In this document: one piece after another, positions 61,892-64,000 of the stretch
Layout of the letters: every line of letters begins with the position of its first letter
How positions within the stretch are numbered: the first letter of the stretch is position 1
Origin: Zerene cesonia
Lineage: Eukaryota; Arthropoda; Insecta; Lepidoptera; Pieridae
DNA length: 64,000 bases
Assembly (NCBI RefSeq): GCF_012273895.1
Contig: NC_052104.1
Coordinates: forward strand, 2,790,001-2,854,000
Direction: 5' to 3'
Notes under the pieces: model-generated
Seen by the model: only the letters and a program-made list of their open reading frames with translations
Databases searched by the model: none
Told to the model about the DNA's origin: nothing
Program-made: the position numbers and the translations under genes

Positions 61892-63373
61892 TGTAGTTTA
61901 ATCCAATGAGATAAATGTCCATAAGTATATTGATAACTCACCTATTTATTCCTTTATCAGCCTTCAGTTCGTTCACGTAAAATGAAGGACATGACTTTAA
62001 TTATGTATATTTTAAGGAAATGACCAGAGCGAAAGACGAAAGAGTCTTTCTTATTGTTACAATTGTTTTTACATAACATACACATTTGGGAAAAAATGAA
62101 CGTCGTACATCTACAACAACTAGTTTCTTAGTTTATTTTTAACATATGACATGTTTTGTTGAGCACAAAAGAAAATGCATATCATAATAACAATCCTTCC
62201 TCGCTTTCGAGTTGACGGCCGCACTTCCCCATTCCATAAACAGGAATGCATATCTCGCGAGCAAAAGTATTTTATATACATTATACATAATGTAAATACA
62301 CTCGTCCTAGACGCAGGTGTGGTTTACATCTGTATAAAGTGGCTGTCGTGATCACAGTGAATATTTATAACGCAAGAACGTTGTAATAAATAGTAAATTA
62401 AAGTGAAAATTTCATAGAGCATCTGTGAAGCGACTTGAGTATGACGAGAGACAATTTTAAAAGACTCAGAATGCTATTTAATATTTAATAATAATAGATA
62501 GTAGATAATCTCACCAATATTATAAACGTGAAAGTTTGTTTGTTTGGTTGTCTGTCCGTCAATCACGCTGAAACTACTCAACAGATCTTGATCTAATTTG
62601 GTATACAGTCAGAGTATGAGCTGACTTGGGTGATAGGATGGTTTTTTTAACAATTAAATGCTTCCTTGGGATAAAACATAGAGGAATAGACAGTCACTAA
62701 ATCATTTGTAATGTCCTAATTCCACGCGGGCACCTAGCAGCAGGCAGCTAGTAATACATAATTTATTAGCAAATCTTGTGAGGGTAAATTAATGATTTTC
62801 AAACAAAATAATATAATAAATCGTGGGTAAAACGGCTATTGCCTGTCGGGAAAAAATTATTATATACACAGGATTTTATTTCTCAAGTTAATATTTATAT
62901 TATTAACATAGATATACTGCTATATCGCATCTATTGCATTTAGAATTATACATAACGCTAGAAAATTACAGCAAGGTGTATATATTTTAACTTATTTTTA
63001 AAAAAAAATTCAAAATTTCACATCACGCATTGAAATTTGCAAAAATAAATTATGCATTCTAATATGAACTGTATTGAAATTGATTACACCAGAAGAGTTC
63101 ACATAAAACGATGTAACAGCTTCAAATAAAATGTCAAAGGATAATGCAATTTCTCGAATGGCGTGTTAACGTGGATTTTAATCCTGCCCATTCTTTGAGG
63201 TATGGTTAGTGAAGTGCTTGAATTTTATATTCTTTCCGTTTCCGTTTAATACAATTTCTTTGAAAGTATCGTTTTTGAAGCTTCGTTTTTGTGCTGCGAT
63301 GTAAAACTTTATGTCGTTGTATGAAATATGGACAATATTTTCGATATATGCAATTTGTGTTTATAACTCAAGT
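61892..63373. other. A+T-rich DNA right of the transposon
   Basis: Apart from the Helitron-like copy at 62509-62751, nothing is recognised. Confidence 0.5.
62509..62751 (+). mobile_element. Helitron-like element, second subfamily, longer copy
   Basis: The copy goes from TCTCACCAATATTATAAA to GGCAGCTAG. The 'gtttgtttggttgtctgtcc' and 'atgagctgacttgggtgatagga' blocks match the 29042 subfamily, with about 70 additional bases before the 3' end. Confidence 0.68.
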
Positions 63374-63385
63374 ATACTTTAACTG

Positions 63386-63540
63386 GTATTTTCTTGTGTT
63401 TGATTTTACGCGAGTATTATTAATTTTGAAATTATCAACTTTTCTTGACCAAACGTTTGAAACGTCGGGTTAACAATATAATGAAATTCATTCATTAAAA
63501 TCCGCGTTTAAAAAATCGTTTAAAAGTTGTTAATTTCTAA
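63386..63540 (-). mobile_element. Fold-back retroposon (family E), minus orientation
   Basis: The 3' end is at the low side ('tattttcttgtgtttgattt') and the left arm is at the high side. Most of the right arm is deleted. A perfect 12-bp duplication ATACTTTAACTG lies at 63374-63385 and 63541-63552. Confidence 0.72.
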
Positions 63541-63727
63541 ATACTTTAACTGTTTAATGATTTTAATATCAATATATACGATGTTAGTTTCAAATTGGTT
63601 AACAATAACAAAAGTAAACGATATAACACTAAATATAAATCAACTTAATAGTCATAGCTAGTTTAAAGTTTTGAATGTGAGTGTTTTGAGCAAGCTTACA
63701 AACTAATTGGATCAGTTCGAATGGTGA

Positions 63728-63976
63728 CACATAAGATTCGCGTGAAAATAATTCTGTGTTTCGTGCGATGATACAAGGAAACCCTTTTCCTCACTCTTCC
63801 CAGTCCAATTCTTTACTCTCGTCGTCAATGCTTTTCTTATCCCTTACTTATTCTTAAAAGCGGTTAACGTATTTGTGAAAGCCCTACCTCTCCTCCGTTA
63901 ATGTTAATGGGCGTTGGTGATCGCTTATCTCTGGATGAACGACCAGCGCAGTTGCCCGCTCATCTTAAAAATAAGA
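63728..63976 (+). mobile_element. SINE-like family A, 5'-truncated
   Basis: 'tctgtgtttcgtgcgatg' through 'cgcagttgcccgctcat' and an A-rich end. The head is missing and the interior is diverged. Confidence 0.68.
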
Positions 63977-64000
63977 AATAACGTAACTTAACATATAGGC

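Noticed and set aside
1..64000. CRISPR array, bacterial operons, or rRNA
   Set aside because: No regularly spaced repeats, no bacterial gene density and no rRNA-like blocks; the repeat content is eukaryotic.

Overview
The window looks like a gene-poor, A+T-rich stretch of a lepidopteran (moth or butterfly) nuclear genome. This rests on its dispersed repeats rather than on any host gene: short TC...CTAG Helitron-like elements, a tRNA-derived SINE ending in a (GAT)n tail, an A-tailed SINE-like family whose antisense carries a 'gatggtaagcgatcacc' core, and a LINE tail with a 'ggttgcctggaag...aaggccgcc' core. Recognising these as lepidopteran is recalled knowledge and inference, not a database search. 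No host protein-coding gene, tRNA, rRNA or CRISPR array could be supported.

The one clear gene is an intact 623-codon pogo/Tigger-like DDE transposase (59767-61638, +) inside what appears to be a complete DNA transposon (59303-61889). The element has 25-bp imperfect terminal inverted repeats, a TA target duplication, a predicted 243-bp 5'UTR intron whose acceptor abuts the ATG, nine copies of a 15-bp motif near its two ends, and a C-terminal PHD-type zinc finger fused to the transposase.

Layout: 1-4.5 kb is a LINE tail and otherwise unique A+T-rich DNA. 4.5-12 kb carries five copies of SINE-like family A and a tRNA-like SINE head. 12-16 kb holds a small tandem duplication, a G+C-rich possible exon and a Helitron-like element. 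17.6-20.5 kb is a cluster of four family B SINEs with a Helitron junction. 25982-26981 is an assembly gap of exactly 1000 N. 28-44 kb holds most Helitron-like copies, the best copy of a fold-back retroposon (39669-39899), a LINE tail and a full-length family A copy. 44-58 kb is sparse, with a long (TA)n palindrome at 54.8 kb. 59-62 kb is the pogo-like transposon beside a 5'-truncated SINE. 62.5-64 kb holds one copy each of the Helitron, fold-back and family A types.

Three minus-strand G+C-rich patches plus one at 13.9 kb have open frames next to plausible splice sites and could be exons of an unrecognised gene with very large introns. They are reported at low confidence. Apart from the transposase acting on its own element, nothing here shows genes working together; the small repeats are non-autonomous and would need enzymes encoded elsewhere.
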